DNA from: JAJZRV01 sp027442615
Lineage (GTDB): Bacteria; Pseudomonadota; Gammaproteobacteria; Burkholderiales; Ferrovaceae
NCBI GenBank assembly: GCA_027442615.1
Contig: DAIBBI010000066.1
Location: forward strand, 1 to 31,986
Reading direction: 5' to 3'
Length of the DNA: 31,986 nt
Position numbers and translations under genes: made by a program. The notes below the pieces were generated by a model. It was not told the origin of the DNA. It ran no database searches and saw only the letters and a list, made by a program, of their open reading frames with translations. Positions 15,615 to 22,707 of this stretch are shown here, one piece after another. Positions within the stretch are counted from its first letter, which is position 1, and each line of letters starts with the position of its first letter.

Positions 15615-17042
15615 TCATTTCCGACCATATCCGTCTTCGAAGCGGACGATGTCGTCCTCGCCCAGGTACAACCCGGATTGCACTTCAATGATCTCAAGGG
15701 GCGCATTCGTGGTGTTTTCCAGGCGGTGCTTGACGCCCAGGGGAATGTAGACCGACTGGTTTTCCTCCAGCGAAAATACCTCGTCGCCGCGCGTGACCTG
15801 CGCCGTGCCCTTCACCACCACCCAATGCTCGGCCCGATGATGATGCATCTGCAGCGACAGGCGCGCGCCTGGTTTGACGGTGATGCGCTTGACCTGAAAG
15901 CGCTCGCCGCGATCGATGGAGTCGAACACGCCCCAGGGGCGCGGTACACGGCGATGGTGAGTGGCTTCGGCCACCTCGCGCGCTTCGAGCTGCGCCACCA
16001 CGTCGCGAACCGACTCCGCATGGTCAGGATGGGCCACCAGTAGCGCATCGGGCGTGTCCACGATCAACAGCCGATTGGTGCCGAGCGCCACCACCGGGCG
16101 GTGCGGCGCGTGGATGTAGGTGTCCTGGCAGAGGTGCACGTGCCCCTGTCCCGAAACGCGGTTGCCGGCCTCGTCCGCGGGAACGAGTTCGGCCACGGCG
16201 TTCCAGCTGCCCACGTCGCTCCAGGCACCATCAAAGGGTACCATGGCGACCTTGTCGTGATGTTCGAGCACCGCATAGTCGATGGACTGGCTGCGGCAAC
16301 CCTCAAAACTGGCGCGTTCAAGGCGCGTGAAGAGGCCGTCCGTGGCGCCACGATGCAAGGCATTTCGGGCTGCATCCAGAATGTCGGGCGCATACCGTTG
16401 CAGCGCATCGATCAAGGTGCCGGCCTGGGTGAGGAAAATGCCTGCGTTCCAGTAGTGGCCGCCCTGCAGCAGCAGTTGCTGGGCGAGCGCCGCCTTGGGT
16501 TTTTCGATGAACCGGATCACCGGATAAAAGGGGACAGACCTCACTTGTGAGGTCTGTCCCCTTTCGTTACCGCATTCAATGTAGCCATACGCGGTGCTGG
16601 GAAAAGTGGGTGTGATGCCAAAGGTGACGATGTGGCCTGACTGGGCCGGGAGGACGCCGCGCAGGACGGTGCCCACGAAGGCGGCATGGTCGGGGATATG
16701 GTGGTCCGCGGGCAGGAACAGCAGCAATGCCGCACGGTCCTGTTGCGCCAGGGCCGCCACCGCCATGGCTGCCGCCGTGTTGCGCCCCACCGGTTCCAGC
16801 AACTGATGCACTGTCACTCCTGCGGCTTCGGCAGCATCCTGCACCAGAAAGCGGTGTTCCTCGGAGGACAGGGCCAGCGGGGTGTTGCTCAACGCACGCA
16901 CGCGCTCCAGGGTAAGTTGCAACAGGCTTTTGTCGCCGATGAGCGGCACAAATTGTTTTGGAAATGATTTGCGCGACAGGGGCCACAGTCTCGTGCCACT
17001 GCCGCCACACAGGATGACGGGCAGGATGGGGGGTGTTTTCAT
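15615..17042 (-). CDS. manC: Mannose-1-phosphate guanylyltransferase/mannose-6-phosphate isomerase
   Basis: A 475-residue cytosolic enzyme producing GDP-mannose for polysaccharides. The start is ATG 17042, overlapping the upstream aldolase stop (ATGA). The N-terminal nucleotidyltransferase domain shows GGSGTRLWPLSRKSFPKQF (13-31), EPVGRNTAAA (83-92) and RFIEKP (177-182). The C-terminal type II cupin shows QMHHHRAEHWVVV and ends VQSGLYLGEDDIVRFEDGYGR, the family C-terminus. Residues 160-172 are encoded by a REP palindrome read in frame, within a loop before RFIEKP whose length varies among homologues; catalytic motifs on both sides are intact. With two identical palindromes in and just beyond it, the 3' two thirds of the gene are flanked by repeats. 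Confidence 0.95.
   Translation of the reverse strand: MKTPPILPVILCGGSGTRLWPLSRKSFPKQFVPLIGDKSLLQLTLERVRALSNTPLALSSEEHRFLVQDAAEAAGVTVHQLLEPVGRNTAAAMAVAALAQQDRAALLLFLPADHHIPDHAAFVGTVLRGVLPAQSGHIVTFGITPTFPSTAYGYIECGNERGQTSQVRSVPFYPVIRFIEKPKAALAQQLLLQGGHYWNAGIFLTQAGTLIDALQRYAPDILDAARNALHRGATDGLFTRLERASFEGCRSQSIDYAVLEHHDKVAMVPFDGAWSDVGSWNAVAELVPADEAGNRVSGQGHVHLCQDTYIHAPHRPVVALGTNRLLIVDTPDALLVAHPDHAESVRDVVAQLEAREVAEATHHRRVPRPWGVFDSIDRGERFQVKRITVKPGARLSLQMHHHRAEHWVVVKGTAQVTRGDEVFSLEENQSVYIPLGVKHRLENTTNAPLEIIEVQSGLYLGEDDIVRFEDGYGRK
16527..16564. repeat. REP-like palindrome inserted in frame in manC
   Basis: Perfect 18-bp arms (16527-16544 and 16547-16564) flank a TT centre, and the 38 bp are identical to the core of the element at 15556-15611. 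Read through manC they encode about residues 160-172 (E-R-G-Q-T-S-Q-V-R-S-V-P-F) without a stop or frameshift. The outer GGCGGCTT stem of the first copy is absent here. Confidence 0.9.
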
Positions 17043-17701
17043 GGGAGCAGGTGGGGAAGGCTTTTTTCGCCGTAATGTTTGAATTTTTCCAGGGCCTCCG
17101 CCATTTGCGTGGCAGTGAGCCGGGGCGGTTCGCCCACGGTGAGCGCCTTGAAATAGACCTCGCACAGCCATTCTACTTCCACGGCAATGCCAAGGGCTGC
17201 GGGCAGGGAATTCGCGACGGTGATGAGCCCGTGATGGGCCAGCAGGCAGGCGCGCCGGTCCTGCAGGGCTGTCACTGCGGCCTGGGCCAGGGCTGCCGAG
17301 CCAAAGGTATGGTAGGGCGCGCAGCGTACCGAGTCGCCACCGGTGATGGCGATCATGTAGTGGAAGGCCGGCAGCTCGCGCTCGAGGCACGCAAGCGCCG
17401 TGCAGTGGGGTGCATGGGCATGCAGCACGACCTGGTGTTCGGGGAAGGCCGCGAGGATGTCCCGATGCATCAGCCATTCGCTGGAGGGTTCGCGGCGCCC
17501 CCGCACCGCGCCGTCAAAATTCATCCACACCATGTCCTCGGCCGTCATCTCGGCGGTGGGTACGCCCGAAGGGGTGATCCAGAAACCCTCGCGGTCGCGC
17601 AGGCTGAGGTTGCCAGTGGCGCCGTGGTTCAGGCGGAGCACTTCCATCTGACGGGCAGTGGAGATCAGGGACTGGCGGGCGTTGGCGAGGGACATGGTCA
17701 T
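17039..17701 (-). CDS. Class II aldolase/adducin-family protein
   Basis: A 220-residue protein of fuculose-phosphate-aldolase type. Visible are the N-terminal GNLSLRDREGFWITPSGVP, SSEWLMHRDI with the catalytic-position glutamate, VVLHAHAPHCTAL with two zinc-ligand histidines, and LLAHHGLITV with the third. The family cleaves or dehydrates phosphorylated sugars; the exact substrate cannot be told. The open frame continues upstream through the inverted-repeat element, but family homology begins around MTMSLAN, so I place the start at ATG 17701 (17695 is an alternative); no clear ribosome site is seen. The stop overlaps the manC start by four bases, suggesting linked sugar metabolism. Confidence 0.88.
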   Translation of the reverse strand: MTMSLANARQSLISTARQMEVLRLNHGATGNLSLRDREGFWITPSGVPTAEMTAEDMVWMNFDGAVRGRREPSSEWLMHRDILAAFPEHQVVLHAHAPHCTALACLERELPAFHYMIAITGGDSVRCAPYHTFGSAALAQAAVTALQDRRACLLAHHGLITVANSLPAALGIAVEVEWLCEVYFKALTVGEPPRLTATQMAEALEKFKHYGEKSLPHLLP

Positions 17702-17746
17702 TAAAGTTGAAATCGTGAACAGAACCCGATTTTCGCAGAAAAAAAG

Positions 17747-17855
17747 AAAAATGGGGGTAAAAGAAAATAGGGGGCAGACCTCAAAAAAATGGGGGGTGCC
17801 CTGAATTTTAATTAGAATTGAGGTCTGACCCCTATTTTCTTTTACCCCCATTTTT
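17747..17855. repeat. MITE-like long inverted repeat related to the REP palindromes
   Basis: Two 38-bp arms (17747-17784 and 17818-17855) are complementary with one mismatch and enclose a 33-bp A/T-rich loop. The inner arm ends contain GGGGnCAGACCTC, the same core as the two REP palindromes in and beside manC, but with different outer sequence (AAAATGGGGGTAAAAG). It fills most of the divergent region between the aldolase gene (start 17701) and ndh (start 17872), ending 16 bp before the ndh ATG, so it must lie within or next to both promoters. No coding capacity of its own is credible. Confidence 0.88.
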
Positions 17856-17871
17856 ATCGGGAATCCAAGTC

Positions 17872-19176
17872 ATGCACCAAATCGTCATTGTGGGCGGCGG
17901 CGCCGGCGGGCTGGAACTGGCCACACGCCTGGGAGATACGCTGGGCAGAAAGGGCCGGGCCGAGATCACCCTGATCGAGAAATCGCGCACGCATTTCTGG
18001 AAGCCGCATCTTCATGAAATTGCCGCGGGCAGCATGGACCTCGACGTCCATGCCCTGGATTATCTGGCGCAGTCCCACTGGCATCATTTCCGATTTCGCA
18101 TTGGCGAGATGATCGGCCTTGATCGTGATCGGCGCATGGTGCATCTGGCGCCCTACCGCGATGACGAGGGTACCATCGTCACCGAGGCGCGCAGCTTTCA
18201 CTACGATACGCTGGTGCTGGCCGTGGGCAGTCAGACCAACGACTTCGGCACGCCCGGCGTGGCCCAGAATGCCATTGCCCTGGAAAACACCGAGGAGGCC
18301 GACCGTTTTCACCGTCGTCTCGTCAACGCATTTTTACGTGCCCATGCCCAGACCACCCCATTGCGTCCCGAGCAACTGCAGGTGGCCATCGTGGGGGCTG
18401 GGGCCACGGGCGTCGAGCTCTCCGCCGAACTCCATAACGCCACGCGCGACCTCGTGTCGTACAACCTCGATCGCATCGATCCGGACAAGCATATCCGGCT
18501 GCATCTCATCGAAGCCTCGCCGCGCATCCTGCCGGCCTTGCCGGAGCGCATCTCTGACAGCGCGCACCGCATGCTGGCCCAGCTGAAGGTGCAGGTGCAT
18601 ACGGGTGCGCGCGTGGCCGAAGTGTTGCCGCAGGCAGTGCGTCTGGCCACCGGCGAGATCATTCCCGCTGAGCTCGTGGTGTGGGCAGCGGGGGTCAAGG
18701 CGCCGGAGTTTCTGTCACAGTTGGGTCTCGAGACCAACGCCATAAACCAGCTGATGGTTACCCCCACCCTGCAGACCACGCGCGATGAGCGCGTTTTTGC
18801 GCTGGGCGATTGCGCCGCGACGCCGTGGCTGGGACATGAAGGCAAATGGGTGCCGCCGCGGGCCCAGGCAGCGCACCAGCAGTCCAGCCATCTGGTGCGC
18901 GAACTGGCGCGCCAGTTGCAAGGCAAGCCGCTGCGCCCGTTTCACTACCGCGACTTTGGTTCGCTGGTGTCGCTGGGCGAATACACCACGGTGGGCAACC
19001 TGATGGGCAACTTCGTGGGCGGCAACATGTGGGTGGAGGGGCTCTTTGCGCGATGGATGTATGTGTCGCTGTACAAGCTGCATCAGATGGCGCTGCATGG
19101 CTTCTGGAAAATGGCGCTCAATACCCTGGCGCGTTTCATCAGCCGGCGCACCGAACCCCATGTCAAACTGCACTGA
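17872..19176 (+). CDS. ndh: NADH:quinone oxidoreductase type II (NDH-2)
   Basis: A 434-residue peripheral membrane flavoprotein passing electrons from NADH to quinone without proton pumping. The FAD site is IVIVGGGAGGLELATRLG (4-21), the NADH site VAIVGAGATGVELSAELHN (about 168-186), and the late FAD contact RVFALGDCA. VPPRAQAAHQQ and the C-terminal membrane-anchoring helix region ending VKLH closely match E. coli Ndh. The start is ATG 17872, where homology begins; a GGGAA site is 9 bases upstream. The histidine kinase starts 15 bp after its stop, so ndh may be the first gene of a transcript with glrK-qseG-opgD. Its promoter region is occupied by an inverted-repeat element. Confidence 0.95.
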   Translation: MHQIVIVGGGAGGLELATRLGDTLGRKGRAEITLIEKSRTHFWKPHLHEIAAGSMDLDVHALDYLAQSHWHHFRFRIGEMIGLDRDRRMVHLAPYRDDEGTIVTEARSFHYDTLVLAVGSQTNDFGTPGVAQNAIALENTEEADRFHRRLVNAFLRAHAQTTPLRPEQLQVAIVGAGATGVELSAELHNATRDLVSYNLDRIDPDKHIRLHLIEASPRILPALPERISDSAHRMLAQLKVQVHTGARVAEVLPQAVRLATGEIIPAELVVWAAGVKAPEFLSQLGLETNAINQLMVTPTLQTTRDERVFALGDCAATPWLGHEGKWVPPRAQAAHQQSSHLVRELARQLQGKPLRPFHYRDFGSLVSLGEYTTVGNLMGNFVGGNMWVEGLFARWMYVSLYKLHQMALHGFWKMALNTLARFISRRTEPHVKLH

Positions 19177-19191
19177 CACCGGCGCTACGGC

Positions 19192-20652
19192 ATGTGGTTG
19201 ACGCGGCTCAAGCGTTATCTCATCGGCGCCAGTTTTCCGCTGTCGTTCAGGCAGCTGTTGCTGCTGTCTTTTCTCAGCATCATTCTGCTCTTGGGCGGAG
19301 CGCTGACGCGCACCCTGGTGGTGGTGGAAACCCTCACCGAGGAAAACCGCGAATACCCCGTCAAGGCTCTGGAAATCGTGGAGGACGTGCGCGAATTGCA
19401 GGAATTGACCGTGGCGCTGGAGCGCAATGCGCGCCAGTACCTGGTGCTCAACGATGTGGGACTGCGCCGTGAACTGAAAACCCTGTGGGACAAATCCCGG
19501 GGGGTTACTGCAGCGCTGGGTCCGATTTTTCCGGAATCGTTGATCCCGCTCACCGATGCCTGGCAGGCGCTTGCCGAAAAAACCCTGACCCCGTTTCTGC
19601 AGGCGTCGGATGCCAAAAGGATGGATCAGGTGGCCGTGTTCGACGCGTTTCGGCGCCTGGGTGAGCTCAACCAGGAAATCAATCGCCAGTCCAAGAGCTA
19701 TCTCACACAGCGCAATCAGGCACTCATTGACGACTTTGAGAAGCAGCGCCGGGCGCTCATCGTGCTGGGCATTTCGGCGGCCACTGTGGCGGGCGTGCTG
19801 GCACTGGTGCTGGGCATCTGGTTGGCATGGTCCTTCGAGCAACTGGACGTGGCCATCGACCAGTTGGGCACCCAGCGTTCCGACATCCCCATCGTCATCG
19901 GCGGACCTTCCGACATGCGTCAGCTGGGGCAGCGCATCGACTGGCTGCGCCAGCGGCTGGCCACCCTGGAGGCCGACAAGCAGTTGTTCCTGCGTCACAT
20001 CTCGCACGAGCTCAAAACGCCGCTTGCCAACCTGCGCGAGGGCATCGCACTGCTCGAGGATCAGGTCACGGGAGGTTTGACCGGGCACCAGAAGGAAGTC
20101 ATCGTCATCCTGCGCGAAAACGCCATTGCCCTGCAGCACCAGATCGAAGGCCTGCTGCAGTACAACGCGGTCTCATTTGATGCGCGCCGCCTGGAACGCC
20201 GCGTCACCGACCTGCGCGCCCTGCTGGAGGGGGTGGTGAACCGGCAGCGCCTGCAGTTTCAAGGCCGGAACATTGAAGTCACGGTGGCGGGGGATGCCTT
20301 GAAAGCCTCGGTGGACCCTGCGAAAATGGAAGTGGCCGCCGGCAACCTGCTCTCCAATGCCATTCGTTTCAGTCCGGAAGGTGGGCGGGTTCGATTCACG
20401 CTCAGCCGCGGCCCGGGCACCATTCGCGTGGATTGCCAGGATGCTGGACCGGGCATTGACCCCGCCGACCAGGACAAAATCTTCAATCCCTTTTATCAGG
20501 GGGTGCGGCAAGCTCCGGGTGCGCGCAAAGGCAGCGGCATCGGATTGTCCATCGTCAAGGAATTGGTTGAAGCCCATGGCGGCACTGTCGCCTTGTTGTC
20601 TGGCAGTGGTGGATCACATTTTCGTATCGAGATACCTGATGAAAGCATTTGA
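19192..20652 (+). CDS. glrK: Sensor histidine kinase, GlrK/QseE type
   Basis: A 486-residue inner-membrane kinase. TM1 is about residues 20-45, a periplasmic helical sensor runs about 46-187 and TM2 about 188-213. A HAMP-like linker follows, then the H-box FLRHISHELKTPLANL with H272 as phosphoacceptor. The catalytic ATPase domain has an N-box (NLLSNAIRFSPEGG), G1 (DAGPGID) and G2 (GSGIGLSIVKELVEAHGG). Identification as GlrK rests mainly on context: a QseG-like lipoprotein gene overlaps its end, and a GlrR-type regulator lies 4 kb downstream on the other strand. The two opg genes now lie between kinase and regulator. Confidence 0.85.
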   Translation: MWLTRLKRYLIGASFPLSFRQLLLLSFLSIILLLGGALTRTLVVVETLTEENREYPVKALEIVEDVRELQELTVALERNARQYLVLNDVGLRRELKTLWDKSRGVTAALGPIFPESLIPLTDAWQALAEKTLTPFLQASDAKRMDQVAVFDAFRRLGELNQEINRQSKSYLTQRNQALIDDFEKQRRALIVLGISAATVAGVLALVLGIWLAWSFEQLDVAIDQLGTQRSDIPIVIGGPSDMRQLGQRIDWLRQRLATLEADKQLFLRHISHELKTPLANLREGIALLEDQVTGGLTGHQKEVIVILRENAIALQHQIEGLLQYNAVSFDARRLERRVTDLRALLEGVVNRQRLQFQGRNIEVTVAGDALKASVDPAKMEVAAGNLLSNAIRFSPEGGRVRFTLSRGPGTIRVDCQDAGPGIDPADQDKIFNPFYQGVRQAPGARKGSGIGLSIVKELVEAHGGTVALLSGSGGSHFRIEIPDESI

Positions 20653-21097
20653 TGTCCTGCTGTGCAGCGCGGCGCTAAGTTTGAGCGCTTGCGCCCTGTT
20701 CCCCGCCACACCCAGCCCCAGTCCGCCTGTACAGCCCACGCAGCGCGTCAGCGAGGCACCGGTGCCACTGGACCCGATTCGCCGGGTGCTGGAGGATTTT
20801 GAGCGGGACCGCCATCTCGCTTCCGTTGAAATCGAGCGGGAAGTTGCGCGCCTGGATGCCTTGCCCGAGCGTACCGCCGCCCAGCAGTTGCGCCTGATCC
20901 TGCTGCGCTCGCTGCGCCAGGGGCAGGAACGCGCGGCCCTGGAGGAAAAAATCGATCAGTTGAACCAGCAGTTGCGAGACGCGCAGGCCCGTTCCGAAGC
21001 ACTCAGCAGCAAGATCCAGGAGCTCAAGGCCATCGAACGCAGCCTGGTTTCCCGACCCATTCCCGATGCGGGCGATCGAGCCCCGACCAAGCCATGA
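20639..21097 (+). CDS. qseG: QseG-like outer-membrane lipoprotein
   Basis: A 152-residue lipoprotein. The signal sequence ends in the lipobox LSLSAC with the modified cysteine at residue 18. After a Pro/Ser-rich linker comes a long helical region with coiled-coil character (about 45-135: ERDRHLASVEIEREVARLDAL, then QERAALEEKIDQLNQQLRDAQ). Position (overlapping the glrK end by 14 bp) and architecture match QseG of enterics, which stimulates GlrK from the periplasm. Its stop overlaps the opgD start (ATGA, 21094-21097), so glrK, qseG and opgD are probably one translationally linked unit. Sequence identity to QseG is too low for me to judge by eye. Confidence 0.75.
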   Translation: MKAFDVLLCSAALSLSACALFPATPSPSPPVQPTQRVSEAPVPLDPIRRVLEDFERDRHLASVEIEREVARLDALPERTAAQQLRLILLRSLRQGQERAALEEKIDQLNQQLRDAQARSEALSSKIQELKAIERSLVSRPIPDAGDRAPTKP

Positions 21098-22704
21098 AGA
21101 CCTTTGACAATGCCCGTCGTACGTTCCTGATGACCGCACTGGCCAGCGCCACGATGGCCACGTTCGGGCAATCGCCCGAAGCCGTGGCCGAGCAGGGGCT
21201 GGTCCTGGGTCCGCCCAACGCCTTTTCCTTCGAGGGGCTGGTCGCCAAGGCACAGCAGCTTTCCAGGAAACCCTACCAGCCAGCGCCCGGTCCGGATCGG
21301 GCACTGGTGGACCAGATCGACTGGGCTGCCCACGGGCAGATTCATTTCAAGACCGAAGAAGCCCTGTTTGCCGAGGGTCCTGGCGCCTATCCCATCGCTT
21401 TTTTTCCACCGGGACGCTTCTTTCCCACGGCGGTGCGCATGTATCGCCTGGAGGGACCGGCGGGACAAATGGCAGCGCGCGAGATTGCCTTCGACAAGCG
21501 TCTTTTTGACATTCCGGCGGACAGCCCGGCGCAACGATTGGGGCCAAATGCGGGCTTTGCCGGTTTTCGCGTGCAGGAAAGCCGCCTGGGCGATCAGGCG
21601 CGCCTCAACTGGCGCACCAACGACTGGGCTGCGTTCCTGGGCGCATCGTACTTTCGCGCCATCGGCGACGAGTATCAGTACGGCCTGTCGGCACGCGGCG
21701 TTGCCATCGATGTGAAAGTGCCGGGCAAGACCGAGGAGTTTCCCAACTTCACCCGCTTTTATTTGGCACCCCCCGAAGCCGGTTCCAAAACGGTGACGGT
21801 GTATGCCCTGCTGGACAGCAAAAGCCTCACCGGGGCCTATCGCTTTGACATGACGCGTGGCACCGGGGTGGTCATGGATGTTACCGCCACGCTATTTTTG
21901 CGCGAGGACGTGGCGCAGTTTGGCATCGCTCCCATCACATCCATGTACTGGTTTTCCAAAACCTCCAAGGGCCGTGAAGTGGACTGGCGCCCCGAGGTGC
22001 ATGACTCCGATGGGCTTGCACTCTGGACCGGCAAGGGCGAGCATGTGTGGCGCCCCCTCAACGACCCCAGTGACAGCGACGCGCTTTCGGGGTTTGCCGA
22101 CCGCAATCCGCGCGGCTTTGGCCTGTTGCAGCGCGAACGCCGTTTTGACGAATACCTGGACGGGGTGCACTACGAGCGGCGTCCCAGCCTGTGGGTCGAG
22201 CCCCTCTCGGACTGGGGAGCGGGGTCGGTGCAATTGGTGGAGTTGCATACCACGGAAGAGCTGTACGACAACATCGTCGCCATGTGGGTGCCACAGGCCC
22301 CGGCCCGTGCGGGCACGCGCTACGACCTGAGCTATCGCCTGCACTGGTTTGCCGCCGAACCTTTTCCTTCACCGCTGGCGCGTTGCGTGGCCACTCGCCT
22401 GGGACGCGGCGGCGAGCCAGGGCCTCCACGGCCGGCTGGGGTGAAAAAGTTCGTGGTGGAATTCCGTGGCGGACCGCTCATGCGTCTCCCGCAGGGCGCG
22501 GCCCCAGAGGCCGTGGTGACCGCTTCGCGCGGGCAGGTGCAGGGCGTATTTACCGAGCCTGTGCCCAACGGGGCCGTAGGGGATTGGCGGGTGCAGTTCG
22601 ATCTTGCCGCCACCGGCGCGGACCCGGTGGAATTGCACCTGTATCTGCGGCGCGGCAGCGAAGCCTTAAGCGAAACCTGGCTGTATCAGTACATTCCCGA
22701 CTAA
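21094..22704 (+). CDS. opgD: Periplasmic glucan biosynthesis protein OpgD (MdoG/MdoD family)
   Basis: A 536-residue periplasmic protein of osmoregulated periplasmic glucan (OPG) synthesis. The N-terminus ARRTFLMTALASA is a twin-arginine (Tat) signal, as in OpgD; OpgG uses Sec. Family motifs include GFAGFRV, FLGASYFRA, YQYGLSARG, EEFPNFTRFY, YALLDSKSLTGAYRF, GIAPITSMYWF, the EVHDSDGLALWTGKGE segment, NPRGFGLLQRER and the ending ALSETWLYQY, which is closer to OpgD than to OpgG. OpgG/OpgD act on the glucan backbone made by OpgH. It is translationally coupled to qseG and converges on opgH with a 3-bp gap, unlike the enteric opgGH operon. Confidence 0.88.
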   Translation: MKTFDNARRTFLMTALASATMATFGQSPEAVAEQGLVLGPPNAFSFEGLVAKAQQLSRKPYQPAPGPDRALVDQIDWAAHGQIHFKTEEALFAEGPGAYPIAFFPPGRFFPTAVRMYRLEGPAGQMAAREIAFDKRLFDIPADSPAQRLGPNAGFAGFRVQESRLGDQARLNWRTNDWAAFLGASYFRAIGDEYQYGLSARGVAIDVKVPGKTEEFPNFTRFYLAPPEAGSKTVTVYALLDSKSLTGAYRFDMTRGTGVVMDVTATLFLREDVAQFGIAPITSMYWFSKTSKGREVDWRPEVHDSDGLALWTGKGEHVWRPLNDPSDSDALSGFADRNPRGFGLLQRERRFDEYLDGVHYERRPSLWVEPLSDWGAGSVQLVELHTTEELYDNIVAMWVPQAPARAGTRYDLSYRLHWFAAEPFPSPLARCVATRLGRGGEPGPPRPAGVKKFVVEFRGGPLMRLPQGAAPEAVVTASRGQVQGVFTEPVPNGAVGDWRVQFDLAATGADPVELHLYLRRGSEALSETWLYQYIPD

Positions 22705-22707
22705 GGC

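Noticed and set aside
17702..17851. Upstream extension of the aldolase gene through the inverted repeat
   Set aside because: The frame is open, but the added residues come from the repeat element and family homology begins near 17701.
15556..17855. CRISPR-like repeats
   Set aside because: The three related palindromes are irregularly spaced with genes between them and no spacers; they fit REP/MITE elements.
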